Origin: Rhodoplanes sp963724735
Lineage (GTDB): Bacteria; Pseudomonadota; Alphaproteobacteria; Rhizobiales; Xanthobacteraceae
Direction of reading: 5' to 3'
Assembly (NCBI GenBank): GCA_963724735.1
Contig: CAVRVX010000013.1
Span: 186,001 to 250,000, forward strand
DNA: 64,000 nt
In this document: in pieces, positions 14,253 through 24,034 of the stretch
Numbering within the stretch: the stretch's first letter is position 1
How the letters are laid out: each line of letters begins with the position of its first letter
Position numbers and translations under genes: made by a program
The notes under the pieces: generated by a model
The model's database searches: none
The model's input: only the letters and a program-made list of their open reading frames with translations
What the model was told of the DNA's origin: nothing

Positions 14253-15113
14253 ATGAACCATAGAACCTTCGTCGTCCTGCTCCTCGCCGGCATCGCCGCC
14301 GCAGCGCCCCTAGACGTGCGCGCGCAGTCCTCGCAACCCCAGCTTCAGGATCGTTGGCCGGCGCCATCCCAGCAACTCGAACAGCGCGCCACTCCTCCTG
14401 CTTCTGAAGCGCCGACGCCGCAGGCGCAAGCCCCTGCGGCTGCGCCCGCTCCGAGCTCCGCCGCTCCCGAACCAACCGCCCCGTCTACGCCAAGCGCAGC
14501 AGCGCCGTCCGCGAAGCCGGCCTCCAAGCCCGCGAAAAAGCCGGCGCGCGAGGCCAGGAAACCCGCGCAGCAACAGCCCACTGCCGTCAGCTGCGGCGGA
14601 GTTTTTTCGCACAATTCAAGTCATGAGGCGCTTGAGTCGACTTTCAACGCAAAAAACGTGACCTTCACCGAAGTCGAGGGCGGCCCCGAGGGCAACAAGC
14701 TGATGGCATCGGTGCTCTTCCCGACCGACCCCAAGAAGCGTTTGGAAGTGCTTTGGGAAAACGAGCACGCGCGAACGGACGTCCACTGGATCGCCATTAA
14801 CGGCCAGTCGAACTGGACCGGGCCGAAGGGGCTGCGCCTCGGCATGCCGCTCGCCGCTGTTGAGAAAATCAACGGCAAGCCCTTCAAGCTGAAGGGGTTC
14901 GATAAGAGCAATTCGTCCGCGGCGATCGATTGGCAGGAGGGCGCGCTCGCCTCGCTCCCCGGCGGTTGCAATGTCGGCATCTTCTTTGCGGCCGACCCGA
15001 AGGCGCCTCAATCCGCGCGCGCCGAGGCGGCTGGGGTCGAATTCCTCTCGAGTGACGCCGCCATCCGCGCCGTCAAACCCGTGATCACCGAGATTCTGTT
15101 CGCCTATCCGTAA
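14253..15113 (+). CDS. Secreted protein with Pro/Ala-rich linker, unknown function
   Basis: 286 residues: a signal peptide (to about residue 24, VRAQ), a low-complexity Pro/Ala/Lys linker of about 85 residues (PTPQAQAPAAAPAPSS, AKKPAREARKPAQQ), then a globular domain with two Cys (SCGGVF and GGCNVG) that may form a disulphide. The folded part (GLRLGMPLAAVEKINGKPFKLKGF) recalls small periplasmic proteins of rhizobia without known function. I prefer the ATG at 14253 over upstream starts because the signal peptide begins there. Confidence 0.7.
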   Translation: MNHRTFVVLLLAGIAAAAPLDVRAQSSQPQLQDRWPAPSQQLEQRATPPASEAPTPQAQAPAAAPAPSSAAPEPTAPSTPSAAAPSAKPASKPAKKPAREARKPAQQQPTAVSCGGVFSHNSSHEALESTFNAKNVTFTEVEGGPEGNKLMASVLFPTDPKKRLEVLWENEHARTDVHWIAINGQSNWTGPKGLRLGMPLAAVEKINGKPFKLKGFDKSNSSAAIDWQEGALASLPGGCNVGIFFAADPKAPQSARAEAAGVEFLSSDAAIRAVKPVITEILFAYP

Positions 15114-15181
15114 TCATTGCTGGCGCAGTCGGGGGCGTGCGCCGACGCCCGGATCGAGCCGGAACGCCGGCGGCGCGGCAG

Positions 15182-15991
15182 TTATTGGGTCACGTCAGCG
15201 ACGACAATGCTGGTCGCCGGATCGACAAGCAGCACGCGATCGTTCACGATGACATACTGATAGCCGCGGATCACTGGCACTTGCACGACAAGCGCCCACG
15301 GAACGGTTGCGAGGATAACGGTCTGGGGAACGGCGACCCCGACCGTATAGGCCGTCCCGACATAAGGCGACGCGCCGTAGCCGACCGTCTGGGCCCCGAC
15401 GGGCGCCACCGCGTAGGCGCCGCCCGCCGGCCGCGCATAGATGCGCTCGCGTACGATGGTGCGGTAGATAACCTCCCGTTCGGCCGGACGCAGCGCAAGC
15501 GGGGCGCTCGCGCGGCGAACCCGCGCGGCAGGCCTTGGCTCGGGCTCGACCTCGCGCGCCATGATCGGGGGAGTCCCGCGCCGCGCCGCCGTCCGTGAGC
15601 GAGCGGCAGGAGCGGCGACCGGTCCCGGCGTCCTGCGAACGGGTGGCGCTGACGCCTCCTCTTCGGCGTCCTCTTCCTCGATCACTACAATGGGCGCAGC
15701 CGGCCGGACCTGGACCGCGTCGTAGGCTGGGGCGACATAGGTCGGCGCAACATACCCGGTTACGACATAACTGGGGGCGCCATAGCCCGGGGCAGCATAG
15801 GCGGGCGCAGCCACCCGCGGAGAGGTGACGTCAAGCGGGCGCCTGGTAATCACGGTCCCGTTCGGGCCGCGTACGATGGTCGTCTCGACCGGCTCCTCGC
15901 GGATCTGACGGGTGACGACAGTCTGCGCATGAGCGGCCGCAGCGCCGGACATCAATGCCAGCCCGAATGCAATGAGACGGTTTGCAATCAT
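15182..15991 (-). CDS. DUF1236-containing secreted protein (Tyr/Ala/Pro-rich)
   Basis: 269 residues from the ATG at 15991 (GGAG 7 nt upstream). A signal peptide (SGAAAAHAQ) is followed by a long low-complexity region rich in Ala, Pro and Tyr with short imperfect repeats (APAYAAPGYGAPSYV, TGYVAPTYVAPAY) and an acidic patch EEEDAEEEA. The C-terminus, YQYVIVNDRVLLVDPATSIVV, is the DUF1236 signature shared with two smaller paralogues at 16943 and 17908. It is likely periplasmic or outer-envelope; the function is unknown. Confidence 0.75.
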   Translation of the reverse strand: MIANRLIAFGLALMSGAAAAHAQTVVTRQIREEPVETTIVRGPNGTVITRRPLDVTSPRVAAPAYAAPGYGAPSYVVTGYVAPTYVAPAYDAVQVRPAAPIVVIEEEDAEEEASAPPVRRTPGPVAAPAARSRTAARRGTPPIMAREVEPEPRPAARVRRASAPLALRPAEREVIYRTIVRERIYARPAGGAYAVAPVGAQTVGYGASPYVGTAYTVGVAVPQTVILATVPWALVVQVPVIRGYQYVIVNDRVLLVDPATSIVVADVTQ

Positions 15992-16246
15992 GACGCCTCT
16001 CCTGTCTTGGTTAACGCGGAAATCAACGCCAGCCCGAGAAATTAAGTTCCGGCAGGCATTTGCCCGGACGACTGCGCCGAAACGGGGAAATTTGTCAACA
16101 ATTGCGGCATGATAGGGTGCCGCCCGCCCCACAATTGCCGTCACCCCGACAAATTGAAATGGCCTAGTGAACGGATGGAGCGTCACCTGCGTGCCCTGAG
16201 TGCGGCGCGCGTGGGTTTTCATGTTGCGTTAACAGGAGCAGAATTC

Positions 16247-16618
16247 ATGACCCCGAGCACGGCCCAGGCCCAAGACGATGTCGAAGACGTTGCGAACAAT
16301 TTCGAAGGAGAAATCCGGGAGTTCGTTCGCCGCGATTTCACGCCGTTGAAGCGGACGGACGCCGGCAGCGGTGAGTTCGCCGCCAGCAATATCCGGTCCT
16401 TGGTGCAGCGCGTTGCCGGCACCTCGTTGCAGGAAATCGACAATCTGATCGGCGAGCTGCAGAATCTGCGCGACTACATCGCCAACGAAGGCGAGCGCGT
16501 CCAGCGGGAAATCACCGGCTACGCGCAGCTCAATCATGCCGCCCTCACCTCGACGCGCATCATCTCCGACAGCATGTCGAAGTGGAAGGACGCGCTCGAC
16601 GAGGCGAAATCCTCTTAG
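16247..16618 (+). CDS. Small helical protein of unknown function
   Basis: 123 residues from the ATG at 16247, chosen for AGGAG 8 nt upstream; the open frame begins at 16109. After a short N-terminus (TPSTAQAQDDVEDV) it is predicted to be mostly helical (SLQEIDNLIGELQNLRDYIANEG), without signal peptide in this start. It is reminiscent of phasin-like or other helical rhizobial proteins, but no domain is clearly recognised. Confidence 0.55.
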   Translation: MTPSTAQAQDDVEDVANNFEGEIREFVRRDFTPLKRTDAGSGEFAASNIRSLVQRVAGTSLQEIDNLIGELQNLRDYIANEGERVQREITGYAQLNHAALTSTRIISDSMSKWKDALDEAKSS

Positions 16619-16664
16619 AGTGCTCTTGCGTTAATTTTAAGCCTGCGAGTTTGGGAGCGGGCGA

Positions 16665-16946
16665 TCACGCGGAATGCGGCGGATCGCTCGCAAGTCGTAA
16701 TTTGGCCTTCAGGCCATCGATGCGCCGCGACGCCTCGGCCCTGGTCAGCTCGGGATCGTAGGCCGCGGGCTCACGCGCCTGTTCCGATAGCGTCTTCAGA
16801 GAGGACGCCTGGGCGCTCGTCATCAGGTCGTCGCCTGACATCCCTTCGGACACACTCGTTCCGGCCGTCTCAACAGGTTGAGGGGCGCGTTTCGGGGCGT
16901 GCGTTTCGGAATTGGCTGCCGCCTTCGGACTCGTCTCGGTCGTCAT
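16665..16946 (-). CDS. DUF3072 family protein
   Basis: 93 residues. The C-terminal half (MTSAQASSLKTLSEQAREP, YDPELTRAEASRRIDGLKAKL) is the DUF3072 signature, a small helical domain widespread in soil bacteria with no known function. The N-terminal 40 residues are Ala/Pro-rich and disordered. Its ATG overlaps the stop of the upstream DUF1236 gene by 4 bp, so the two are coupled. Confidence 0.85.
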   Translation of the reverse strand: MTTETSPKAAANSETHAPKRAPQPVETAGTSVSEGMSGDDLMTSAQASSLKTLSEQAREPAAYDPELTRAEASRRIDGLKAKLRLASDPPHSA

Positions 16947-17305
16947 GGCCCTTCCTGAATCACGGCGGCGACTTGCCTCGTGTGCGGATCGACAATGACG
17001 ACCTGCTTCTCGATCATCGCCACTTCGAACACGCCCACCTGCGGCACGATAGCCGTCACTATATCGGGCAGCGGCACAAGCCCAACGGCGGGCGGCACCG
17101 TGCCCCCGACCGAGACGCGGAAACCAGTCGGCGCAGCCTGGTTTTTCTGCGTCGCGCTGATGCTCTGATAGATAATCGCGCGCTGCACCGAACTGAGTTC
17201 GATCGCCGGCCCAGCGGCTGCGTCCTGCGTCGGCGTCTGCGCGGCGGCGACGACAACCGCCCCCACCAGCGCCATAAAGGCAAAGATCAGTCGGCTGGCC
17301 CGCAT
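16943..17305 (-). CDS. DUF1236 secreted protein
   Basis: 120 residues: a signal peptide (FMALVGAVVVAAAQ), a linker, a helical segment (LSSVQRAIIYQSISATQ), and the DUF1236 end VFEVAMIEKQVVIVDPHTRQVAAVI. The ATG at 17305 has GGGGA upstream. It is one of three DUF1236 genes within 3.2 kb, the most compact with its DUF3072 partner. Role unknown; these proteins are common, often multicopy, exported proteins of Bradyrhizobium relatives. Confidence 0.8.
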   Translation of the reverse strand: MRASRLIFAFMALVGAVVVAAAQTPTQDAAAGPAIELSSVQRAIIYQSISATQKNQAAPTGFRVSVGGTVPPAVGLVPLPDIVTAIVPQVGVFEVAMIEKQVVIVDPHTRQVAAVIQEGP

Positions 17306-17488
17306 GGTCGTCCCCACGAATGCGTCGCGCAGAAGATAAGACGTCTGGAAAACGCGGCGGGCCCGCCACAGTTCCCGGAAAATCCGCCCTGCAAAGGCCG
17401 CCGAACGGACAAAGCCGTTGATTGTCGCGGGTTCGCCGCTTTCGCCCCTGCCCGCAATCACGTACAGATATCCTCGGGAGGGACTCAC

Positions 17489-17863
17489 GTGATCTTAGGG
17501 CCACTTTTCGCCGTTTCGCTGGTCGCGACTGTCGCGACGGGACCCGTCGGCGATCAGTTCGGACCGAACACGGCCGCACGCCGGGGCGACATGTTGCGGG
17601 AGGTGGTCCGCGCCGCGACCGAATGCGTCGTCTCCGCGGTCGCCGCCGATCCGCGCACCAAAGAGGGCGATCCCGACGCAATCATCGGCGAACTGATCGT
17701 TGATTCGATCCCCGCCTGCGCAGGCAAAATGCGGGAAATGATCGAGGCTTACGACGCCTCATTCGGCCCCGGCAGCGGCGAGGCGTTCTTCATGGGGCCT
17801 TATCTGGATGTCCTGCCGCGCGCAGCCGCCAAGCGCCTGAAGGCCGGCTCGCAGGCCCCATAA
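17489..17863 (+). CDS. Conserved hypothetical protein
   Basis: 124 residues from a GTG at 17489 with GGGAGGG 6 nt upstream. The start (ILGPLFAVSLVATVATGPV) could be a membrane anchor or uncleaved signal. The rest contains LREVVRAATECVVSAVAADPR, DSIPACAGKMREMIEAYDASFG and a hydrophobic end, with two cysteines. I do not recognise a family. It lies between two DUF1236 genes on the other strand. Confidence 0.55.
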   Translation: MILGPLFAVSLVATVATGPVGDQFGPNTAARRGDMLREVVRAATECVVSAVAADPRTKEGDPDAIIGELIVDSIPACAGKMREMIEAYDASFGPGSGEAFFMGPYLDVLPRAAAKRLKAGSQAP

Positions 17864-17907
17864 GGCCGAAGCCCGCCTCTCGTATGATTGCGATCTCGCG
17901 TTCAGAT

Positions 17908-18288
17908 CTACTCTGACAGGATATCGACAACGCGCATCGTGGTCGGGTCCACCAGCACGACCCGGTTATCGACCACGGTATATTTGTAGAGCTTCGCTGA
18001 CGGAATCTGCGCCAAGGTCACATCCGGCAGCATGTAGAGTTCAAGCGCTGCGGGCAGCTCCGCGCCGATCTGGGCGGTGACGCCAGGCGGCACCACCACC
18101 TTGCGATCGGACTGCCTAACTGCATTCGCAATCGCCGTTTTCTGCTCCGGGGTCAGAAATCCGTCCTGACCTTGCGTCACGGAGCTGACGCCGCCGGTGC
18201 TCGGCATGGCCGGAAGCGGTGGCGCGCCTTGCGCTGCCGCAACGCTCATGAAGGCGAGCAAAATCGCTCCTGCACAGACAATTCGCAT
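17908..18288 (-). CDS. DUF1236 secreted protein
   Basis: 126 residues from the ATG at 18288 (GGAGG 5-6 nt upstream). A signal peptide (LLAFMSVAAAQ) precedes FLTPEQKTAIANAVRQSDRK, a valine/proline stretch and the DUF1236 end LYKYTVVDNRVVLVDPTTMRVVDIL. It is the third DUF1236 copy in this neighbourhood, downstream of the divergent or broken murA. Function unknown; export is clear. Confidence 0.8.
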   Translation of the reverse strand: MRIVCAGAILLAFMSVAAAQGAPPLPAMPSTGGVSSVTQGQDGFLTPEQKTAIANAVRQSDRKVVVPPGVTAQIGAELPAALELYMLPDVTLAQIPSAKLYKYTVVDNRVVLVDPTTMRVVDILSE

Positions 18289-18356
18289 AGGATCCTCCGC
18301 CGTTCCGCTGCGAGTGAATGCCGTCACGCCGCAATTCGTTCCGAGATTATGGGAGT

Positions 18357-19650
18357 TCAGGACCCGCTCAGACGCTCGATTTCTGCGCCGCATGCCGCGA
18401 GTTTACCCTCGAGCCGCTCGAATCCACGGTCGAGGTGATAGACGCGGTTGACGATGGTCTCGCCTTCGGCCGCGAGGGCCGCGATCACCAGCGAGACCGA
18501 AGCGCGCAGATCGGTCGCCATCACCGGCGCCCCTTTAAGCTGCGGCACGCCGTCGATCGTGGCCGTCTGGCCCTCGAGCTTGATCTGCGCCCCGAGCCGC
18601 GCGAGCTCTTGCACATGCATGAACCGGTTTTCGAAGATCGTTTCGGTGATTTGCGAGGTGCCGCCCGCGCGGGTCATCAGCGCCATCAATTGCGCTTGCA
18701 GGTCGGTGGGAAACCCCGGAAACGGTTCGGTTGTCACTCGGACGGGAGCAAGTTCCGCGCCATTGCGCGCAACGCGCACGCCGGCATTCGTCGCCGACAC
18801 CTCCGCTCCTGCAGACGCAAGGACGTCGAGCGCGGCCTGCAGCAGCTCGGCGCGTGCGCCTTGAAGAAGAACGTCTCCGCCCGTCATCGTGACCGCCATT
18901 GCATAGGTGCCCGTCTCGATCCGGTCGGGCAGAACGCGATGACGCGCGCCCGACAGACGCGGCACGCCGGTGACCACAATATGCGGCGTTCCCGCGCCAG
19001 CGATCTTCGCGCCCATCTTGTTGAGGCAGTCGGCAAGATCGCCGATCTCCGGCTCGCAGGCGGCGTTGCCGATTTCGGTCACGCCGTCGGCGAGCGTCGC
19101 CGCCATGATCGCGGTGTGAGTGCCGCCGACCGTCACCTTGGGGAAATCGATCTTGCCGCCCTTCAACCCCTTCGGCGCTCGCGCCACCACATAGCCGCGG
19201 TCGATCTCGATTTCGGCGCCGAGTTCGCTGCATCGCCATGACCAGCAGATCGACCGGCCGCGTGCCGATGGCGCAGCCGCCCGGCAGCGACACGCGCGCC
19301 TGACCCATCCGCGCGACGAGCGGCGCGATCACCCAGAAGCTCGCCCGCATTTTCGCCACGAGTTCGTAGGGGGCGGTCGTGTCGACGATGCGCTTGGCGG
19401 AAATGTGCAGCGTCTGGCCTTCGTATTCGGTGTCGCCGGGACGCTTGCCGCCGATCATCACGTCGACGCCATGATTGCCGAGAATGCGCTGTAGCAAGGC
19501 CACGTCGGCCAGGCGCGGCACATTCTCCAAAACGAGGATCTCGTCGGTGAGCAGGCTCGCGATCATAAGCGGAAGCGTCGCGTTCTTTGCGCCCGAGATC
19601 GGAATGGCGCCCGCGAGCGGCCTTCCCCCGACAATGCGAATGCGATCCAT
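18357..19650 (-). pseudogene. murA: UDP-N-acetylglucosamine 1-carboxyvinyltransferase with a frameshift
   Basis: MurA transfers enolpyruvate to UDP-GlcNAc, the first committed step of peptidoglycan synthesis. The N-terminal piece (from MDRIRIVGGRPLAGAIPISGAKNATLP through the catalytic-Cys loop GGCAIGTRPVDL) and the C-terminal piece (from LGAEIEIDRGYVVARAPKGLKG to the end) are both well preserved but lie in different frames; one extra base, or two missing, falls near 19226-19232. Together they make about 430 residues, the normal length. Either the copy is inactive and another murA exists, or this is a sequencing error. The gene is otherwise intact, so error is quite possible. Confidence 0.9.
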
Positions 19651-19731
19651 GATGCCCTGCCCCTGCCGACCGCGCCCGACGCCCCTCAGTCCGCGACGTC
19701 GAGATGTTCCGGCGGCTGTCGTTGCAATAAC

Positions 19732-19959
19732 TTAGCCATTCGTCTTGTCCGGAATGATTTCGGCAAAATCGTGGGAGGGGTCGGGTGATTCTCGTGCCCC
19801 CGCATCATTCTCCTGTCCGGGATGCTCGCCATCGCGAGATCGTGCCTGAGCCTGCTTTTTGCGGCGCAGCAAATTGGCGCGCAGTGCGGATGCAAGCCGC
19901 CTTCGTCGCCCGGAGTCGGTTCCGATTCGCTGCGTCTGTCCTTCGCGCCGATTATCCAT
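19732..19959 (-). CDS. Small basic, probably disordered protein
   Basis: 75 residues from the ATG at 19959 (MDNRREGQTQR). It is rich in Arg, Gln and acidic residues (GRRRRLASALRANLLRRKKQAQARSRDG), ending FAEIIPDKTNG. Such small Arg-rich proteins occur upstream of murA in several Bradyrhizobiaceae. It precedes murA by 82 bp on the same strand. A frame-shifted overlapping ORF (19686-19967) is less plausible. Function unknown. Confidence 0.5.
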   Translation of the reverse strand: MDNRREGQTQRIGTDSGRRRRLASALRANLLRRKKQAQARSRDGEHPGQENDAGARESPDPSHDFAEIIPDKTNG

Positions 19960-20161
19960 GCCCTCATAGTAAATCCGCAGCGACACTGCGCAAGCCGCGG
20001 ATCGACGGAGAATTCCAGAGCATCCTTGCGGTTAATGACGCCTTGTGGCAGGTTCCGCGCCTCCCGCTTGCGATAATCGTCGCATGCGGGGGTGCCTGCC
20101 TGCCTTGATTGTCGGGATCGTTCTTAATCAAGAACGGGCCCGCCGCTCCACTCCGGAGGAG

Positions 20162-20457
<296 letters not shown>

Positions 20458-20483
20458 CCAATTGCCGCGACGACAATAGAAGA

Positions 20484-20531
20484 GGAGGCGGGACTGATCC
20501 GCCTTACAACCGTGCTCGCATTCATCCGGCG
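20484..20531 (+). pseudogene. Fragment of an ERF-family phage gene
   Basis: About 48 bp (GGACTGATCCGCC, then CCGTGCT and GCATTCATCCGGCG) match the inside of the ERF gene at 27342-27390 with a few changes. It lies 27 bp after the tRNA-Thr 3' end. It is a leftover of a related prophage, too short to encode anything. Confidence 0.7.
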
Positions 20532-20685
20532 CATCGTGCGGCGGATGCCGAATGCCCAGTACTGCGCCTTACTCTCCTCCGTGACGGCAGCAGAGTGCTC
20601 AGAAAGGAGGTCATCCTGACGCGCTGCCTCGCCAATTTGCGTAAATACGCGAGAATTACGCAAAAGTCTGTCATTTTGTCATCTC

Positions 20686-21189
20686 TCACACGAACAAAAA
20701 GAGATTTTCACCAGAGAGCCGACGCGGAAGATTAGATCCGGCCGCGATCTCAGCGTCGGGACACCATCGCCTTAGATTGGAGCTTAACCAGTTCGACCAT
20801 TGGTCCGGGAGCTGGTTTACCCCCGTGACAAATGCATCGAATAACACATTTGGCGGGGCGTTATCAAAGTCTAGTCCCATATCTGCGAAAAGTCGGCGAT
20901 AAGCATCGACAAATCGCTCACGGATTTCTGAAATATCCTTTGTGTCCCTATTCCTCATCACTTTAAGAACGGCTTCAGAGTAATCTTCGCTCGATCGATA
21001 TTTCAGCGCTCTCGCCTCCGCCTCTCCGGGGTCCTTTTCATCCGATTTTAGATCACCTAAATAGTACGCAAGGACAATCATCCAAATATACAGGCGAGCC
21101 GTTTGCAATGAAGAAAGCGCTTTCTGTTCACGAAGGCGTTCTTCTTTTTCGAGAGCTTCAAGCCGGCGGAGCAGGGTTCTTTGTATCAT
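20686..21189 (-). CDS. Hypothetical protein of the tRNA-adjacent island
   Basis: 167 residues from the ATG at 21189 (MIQRTLLRRLEALEKEERL). The N-terminus is a coiled-coil-like helix (LRREALEKEERLREQKAL region), followed by a hydrophobic segment (LYIWMIVLAYYLGDL), an EDYSEAVLKVMRNRD helix and a Trp-containing end (LPDQWSNWLSSNLRRW). The DNA is visibly more A+T-rich than the chromosome on either side, a sign of transfer. It overlaps the DUF5681-like gene by 32 bp and is probably co-transcribed with it. No family recognised. Confidence 0.6.
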   Translation of the reverse strand: MIQRTLLRRLEALEKEERLREQKALSSLQTARLYIWMIVLAYYLGDLKSDEKDPGEAEARALKYRSSEDYSEAVLKVMRNRDTKDISEIRERFVDAYRRLFADMGLDFDNAPPNVLFDAFVTGVNQLPDQWSNWLSSNLRRWCPDAEIAAGSNLPRRLSGENLFLFV

Positions 21190-21616
21190 TTTGTTTGTCT
21201 CGGGCTTCTTCCAGAGCTGTGATGCGCTTCGCAATGTCATGAAGCTGGATTGCTTGAATTGAGCGGTCGATTACGACAGATAAGGCGCTCGCTTCGTCAG
21301 CAGAAAGGGCCCCCTCGCGGATCGCTTTCCAAATCGACGCGATGACAGGAAACACATCCTGAGGGGTATTTATGGGCGGCATGTCGACATTAACCGGCTG
21401 GCCCTTGCGCACGGGCCAGAGCCGGTCAAGCACCATGCGCTGGCAGGACACGTCGCCAGCCAGTGCTCCGTCTAAGACCTTTTGAAAAACCTGCTCGGCT
21501 TGCCCCTCGGCCAGCTGTTCGAGAACCTGAGTGATTTTATTCTTTGACCCAGCAGGGCGACCGGGATTTCCCGGCTGGAAGGGGCGGCCACGAAGTTTAG
21601 GTCTGGGCACAGGCAT
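21158..21616 (-). CDS. DUF5681-like protein
   Basis: 152 residues beginning RGRPFQPGNPGRPAGSKNK, the short basic motif of DUF5681 proteins, which occur in mobile and phage-derived islands. Then a helical, moderately acidic part (QVLEQLAEGQAEQVFQKVL, LDRLWPVRKGQPVNVDMPP). The basic motif looks DNA- or RNA-binding; the cellular role is unknown. It is upstream of and overlapping the hypothetical gene at 20686. Confidence 0.7.
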   Translation of the reverse strand: MPVPRPKLRGRPFQPGNPGRPAGSKNKITQVLEQLAEGQAEQVFQKVLDGALAGDVSCQRMVLDRLWPVRKGQPVNVDMPPINTPQDVFPVIASIWKAIREGALSADEASALSVVIDRSIQAIQLHDIAKRITALEEARDKQNDTKNPAPPA

Positions 21617-21823
21617 TAACCTCCTCCATGAAGGTGCGGTTGCCTTGGCCCTGACATGTTCACGTTTACGGCCATTTTTGTGCGTGTCAAGAACCTAAAT
21701 CGTTCGCTTTCAGCTCGGCGGGCCTAAAGGGAGAAAATGCTACCAGGACCCCGACGTTTCTGTCGTTTTCATAAGCTGTTCAAAGCGCGACCTCGACTCG
21801 ATCGGCGAACTTCACGCCTGAGA
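21617..21823. other. Spacer without recognisable gene
   Basis: About 200 bases between the DUF5681-like gene and an IS110 remnant. It is moderately A+T-rich; I see no ORF, repeat or IS end of note. Confidence 0.6.
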
Positions 21824-22301
21824 TCAGCTTTGGCATCCCGGTTGTGGCCATCTGGCGCCGGCTGAGGCGCATGCAGGATCGAATGCACCTCGTTCTTGAT
21901 CCGCGTGCGCGACCTGGTAGCGCCGCGCCGCCAGCCGGCGCATGCGCTCGGTTAAGGCGTCAGGGGTCCAAATCTGCGGCAAATATCCCGCCGCCTGCAG
22001 GCTGGCGAGCGTGCCAGCGTCGATCTTGTCGGTTTTGACGTGCGCCTGGGCGATCGCCTTCACCTGCAAAGGATTGGCGATGATTACCCGCGCCACAAAC
22101 GGCGTCAGCACGCGCGAGGCCGCCATGCTGTTGCCGGTCGCCTCGATCACCACCTCATCGGTCGGACCGCAGGCTCTTGCCCAACCCTTCGAGCGCAGTC
22201 CGGGTCATGTCGACCCGGCCGGCATGTCGCAGGACGCCATTCTCCCAAATCACCACCTCGCCAAAGGTCCGGTGAACATCAATCCCAATCACGCGTCGCA
22301 T
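21824..22301 (-). pseudogene. IS110-family transposase, 5' part, frameshifted
   Basis: The N-terminal DEDD-type domain starts MRRVIGIDVHRTFGEVVIW at 22301 and continues in another frame as DEVVIEATGNSMAASRVL and HVKTDKIDAGTLASLQAAGYL. The shift is one extra base near 22155. The C-terminal Transposase_20 domain is missing. Inactive. Confidence 0.85.
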
Positions 22302-22676
22302 GCGCGTCTCCCTATGGTTGCCCATGACGGGAGCGGCGGGCGACACGACACCTACGGATCCGCGCTCACAGCGCAACCGGGCGAGTCGCAGAGGCGGCCA
22401 GCTACTAACGCGAGCTCGCAGCTCATCGTACAGGTCGGCCTGCCCGCACCTTCGTGCTCCCGGCGCCCCTGTCCCGGATGGTCGCACCATACGCCGCAAT
22501 CAAGTAATCGCAGCAGAGACAAAAGGCGCCGCCATCGTCAAGAACGCCGGCATGCGATGGCGCAGTGATGTCGGTCGTTCTCGTCATCGCGCGGTTCCCG
22601 AAAAACGTTCGCCGAACTGAATGGCGAACTCGCCCATGGCGGCCGTCCTTTCGATCCCTCGCCGCGCCATCGCCGG

Positions 22677-22720
22677 ATGTCCGCCAAGCTTGCAAAATGA
22701 TGGGCTACAGCCGCGATAGC
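22677..22720 (+). pseudogene. Fragment of an IS481-type transposase
   Basis: Encodes VRQACKMMGYSRDS, nearly identical to VSQACKMMGYSRDS in the complete IS481 transposase at 30147-31217. Only about 44 bp remain, ending where the second IS110 remnant begins. Confidence 0.75.
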
Positions 22721-22807
22721 TTACACTTAGCTGTACAAGGCGATGCGGGCTTAGAGTCTTGCCGTTAAGCGGTCGGAGACGCGACACGTGCGGGATGCTT
22801 AACGGCG

Positions 22808-23571
22808 TTGCCGGTCAAGAACGAGCGCAATGACGCGCGCGGGATTGCGCGGCTGATGCGACTCAGCTGGATCCGGCCGGTGCGTTGCAAATCAATGACG
22901 GAGCAGCAGGTGTGCGCCGTGATGAAAACACGCAAGCTGGTGCTACCGAAGCTCTTGAATGTGCAGACGACCCTGCACGGACTGATCGCGGCTTCGGACT
23001 GCAAGACGGAGCCACGACAGCGAGCCGGTTCGCGGGGCGGATCAGGGATCTGATCGAGGGCAACGCAACGATGGATGTTATTGTGGCAGCGCTAGTTGTG
23101 ATTTATGTGTTCATACGGCGTGAGTTGATCGGCTTAGAGAAGCGGTTGAGTTCAATCGCACGTTCGGACGGACGGGTGCGGCTGTTGATGTCGACGCCCG
23201 GCGTCGGCGAGATTGTGGCGCTCACCTATGCAGCGGCCATCGATGATCCAGCGCGGTTCAAGTCATCTTAATGGTTCGCGGCGCATTTCGGGCTGACCCC
23301 AAAGAAGTATCAATCCGGTGAAACGGACATCACTGGCCGGATCAGCAAAATCGGCGACGAGAGGGTGCGAACGGAGCTCTACGAGGCCGGCCATATCATC
23401 CTGACCCGTCCACTCAAGGGCTGCACAGCTCTCAAGAGCTGGGCGATGCGGCTCGCCAAACGCGCTGGCATGAAGAAGGCGAAGATGGCGCTCGCCCGCA
23501 AGCTCGCGGTGATCATGCATCGCATGCTGGTCGATGGAACACTGTTCGCTTCTGCCGCTGTGGCGGCCTGA
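22808..23571 (+). pseudogene. IS110-family transposase remnant
   Basis: The pieces PVKNERNDARGIARLMRLSW, LLMSTPGVGEIVALTYAAAID and ARKLAVIMHRMLVDGTLF cover the middle and C-terminal parts of an IS110 transposase. They lie in at least two frames, with an in-frame TAA at 23269-23271 (after RFKSS). The DEDD N-terminus is missing. Inactive. Confidence 0.85.
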
Positions 23572-24034
23572 TAAGGAGAGTTCAACGGATTTCGGGCGGC
23601 ACAGGACACCGGCCTTCCCGAAGCGATGTACACTTGCCGGGACGATGGATCAGGTCAGACCGAAAGTTGGGTAGTGGCAATACGACCACGAGTGCTTAGA
23701 TTGGTCGGCCTATCCTCAACGGACACCATCAGGTGGCGGCCTCGCGCCGACCCCGTACAGAAGCAAGTGCCCGGCGATCGGATAGATGCAAAAGATGGCA
23801 TCGACAACGACGTCCCGTTCAGAACCCATCTTCTACGTGCGCCGTGCAAAGGCGCGATTTCCCAGTGGGAGACAGACCCACCCGGCAACTTTCGCTCAGC
23901 CGGTAGCAATCGGAGCAGTCGTGGAGGTGACGAAACAGCTGAAGCCTCTGGTGTAGAGGGTCACTGTTGGTGACTCGGCGAGCATGCGGGCTGCAACGTG
24001 TAGTGAACGTCGAGCAGGCCTTGTATGGAGCTTG
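23572..24034. other. Gene-free stretch between IS110 remnants
   Basis: About 460 bases with ORFs in several frames but no recognisable protein, repeat or RNA. Probably decayed mobile DNA. Confidence 0.5.
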
